7,407 nt of DNA from Methylobacterium sp. (GTDB lineage: Bacteria; Pseudomonadota; Alphaproteobacteria; Rhizobiales; Beijerinckiaceae), in contig JADCCH010000102.1 in assembly GCA_020252865.1 (NCBI GenBank), forward strand, positions 1 to 7,407, written 5' to 3'. Shown here piece after piece: positions 6,368 through 7,407 of the stretch (its first letter is position 1; the number at the start of each line of letters is the position of its first letter). Under the pieces are notes generated by a model. It saw only the letters and a program-made list of their open reading frames with translations, was not told where the DNA came from and did no database searches. A program made the translations under genes and the position numbers.

Positions 6368-7407
6368 TCAGGCCGCTGCCTTACGGCGCCTCAGCCTCCA
6401 GAGGATCGGAGACAGGACTGCAATCGCCGCCAGCACCAGCAGCATGAGCGAGAGTGGCTTCTGCAAGAAGATCATCGGATCGCCGTTCGAGATGGTCATC
6501 GCACGGCGAAATTCCTGTTCCGCCATCGGCCCCAGGATCATGCCGATGATGACCGGCGATGTCGGGAAATCAAACCGGCGCATCATGAACCCCATGAAGC
6601 CCACAACATAAAGCAGGATGAGATCCACCACCGAGCGGCTGATGCCATAAGTGCCGATCGTCGCAAAGACGAGGATGCCGCCATAGAGCAGCGGCTGCGG
6701 GATTTTCAGGATCTTCACCCACAGGCCCACCAGCGGCAGGTTCAGCACCAGCAGCATCACATTGCCGATGAAGAGCGAGGCGATCAGCGTCCAGACCAGC
6801 TGCCCTTGCGTCGCTAGCAGTTGGGGGCCCGGGTTGATACCATAGCTCTGGAAGGCCGAGAGCATGATGGCGGCGGTGGCCGAGGTGGGCAGGCCCAAAG
6901 TCAGCATCGGCACGAGCACGCCGGCGGCAGACGCGTTGTTCGCAGCTTCCGGACCGGCAACACCCTCGATGGCGCCGTGGCCGAACTCCTCAGGGGTCTT
7001 CGAAAGCTTCTTCTCGGTGTAATAGGAGAGGAAGGTCGGAATTTCCGCACCACCCGCAGGCATTGCGCCGATGGGGAAACCGAAGGCCGTTCCGCGCAGC
7101 CAGGGTTTCCAGGAACGCTTCCAGTCCTCCTTCGTCATCCCCACCGGGCCCTTGATGTCGATGACTTCCTCTTCTGTCTTCCGTTGCGTCGCGAGATGCA
7201 GGGTCTCGCCTACCGCGAAGAGGCCGACGGCGACGATCAGCACGTTGATGCCATCCAGCAGTTCCACGATCCCGAAGGTGAAGCGCGGCTGGCCCGATTG
7301 CAGGTCGATGCCGATCATCCCGAAGAACAGCCCGATGGCGAGCGCCGTGAGACCCCTGAGCGCGGATGACCCCAGCACGGCCGACACCGTGACGAAGCAC
7401 AGGATCA
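6368..7407 (-). CDS. tctA: Tripartite tricarboxylate transporter permease, TctA family (5' end outside window)
   Basis: This is the C-terminal 345 residues of the large membrane subunit of a TctABC-type uptake system, usually about 500 residues with about 12 membrane segments. The frame is open to the window edge at 7407 and stops at TGA 6370-6368. The family signature is clear in the inner part: [21 protein letters not shown], then [19 protein letters not shown] and [13 protein letters not shown]. Upstream is [21 protein letters not shown], also typical. Several hydrophobic segments follow, and the C-terminus is basic ([10 protein letters not shown]), probably cytoplasmic. With a small TctB subunit and a periplasmic TctC binding protein it would import a carboxylate using an ion gradient. 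Those partners would lie beyond 7407 or elsewhere, so the substrate is unknown. GTG at 7387 is an internal codon, since homologous-looking sequence (VTVSAVLGS) continues past it. Confidence 0.94.
   Translation of the reverse strand, partial: ILCFVTVSAVLGSSALRGLTALAIGLFFGMIGIDLQSGQPRFTFGIVELLDGINVLIVAVGLFAVGETLHLATQRKTEEEVIDIKGPVGMTKEDWKRSWKPWLRGTAFGFPIGAMPAGGAEIPTFLSYYTEKKLSKTPEEFGHGAIEGVAGPEAANNASAAGVLVPMLTLGLPTSATAAIMLSAFQSYGINPGPQLLATQGQLVWTLIASLFIGNVMLLVLNLPLVGLWVKILKIPQPLLYGGILVFATIGTYGISRSVVDLILLYVVGFMGFMMRRFDFPTSPVIIGMILGPMAEQEFRRAMTISNGDPMIFLQKPLSLMLLVLAAIAVLSPILWRLRRRKAAA

Overview
The window looks like chromosomal DNA from an alphaproteobacterium, probably of the Hyphomicrobiales (rhizobia-like). 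This is inferred from the GC-rich, GC3-rich coding sequence and the gene families present: a TctA-type permease, a TadG-like von Willebrand A protein, and a FIST protein paired with a PAS/GGDEF/EAL protein. No rRNA, tRNA, CRISPR array, insertion sequence or phage gene is visible. Nearly all of the sequence is coding, and the coding style is uniform.

Left part, plus strand. Positions 1-609 hold the C-terminal half of an iron-type alcohol dehydrogenase, cut by the window edge. A 257-bp intergenic region follows (610-866). It contains a strong hairpin with a U-rich tail (664-703, a likely terminator), an overlapping perfect 11-bp inverted repeat (687-697 / 718-728) that shares four bases with that hairpin, and a smaller palindrome (781-794). 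Next is a single TadG-like protein with an N-terminal membrane anchor and a vWA domain carrying a cysteine-rich insertion (867-2333). It ends in a clear intrinsic terminator at 2378-2408. No other tad/flp gene is visible in the window.

Right part, minus strand, convergent with the left. Reading in the direction of transcription, there is the C-terminal two thirds of a TctA-family permease (7407-6368, cut by the window edge) and then a 135-bp gap. Two translationally coupled genes follow: a FIST-domain sensor protein (6232-5084) and a soluble PAS-PAS-PAS-GGDEF-EAL protein (5084-2430). The FIST stop and the GGDEF-EAL start share one base (TGATG).

The most interesting unit is this two-gene module. 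A stand-alone FIST sensor, of the family that includes NosP-type haem proteins, is coupled to an enzyme able in principle both to make and to degrade cyclic di-GMP. The GGDEF and EAL catalytic motifs are both intact, but the product-inhibition I-site (RxxD) is missing. The expected arrangement is that the FIST protein binds a small ligand and controls the cyclic di-GMP enzyme. The ligand and the direction of control cannot be read from sequence. The ADH, TadG-like protein and TctA permease show no obvious functional link to the module.
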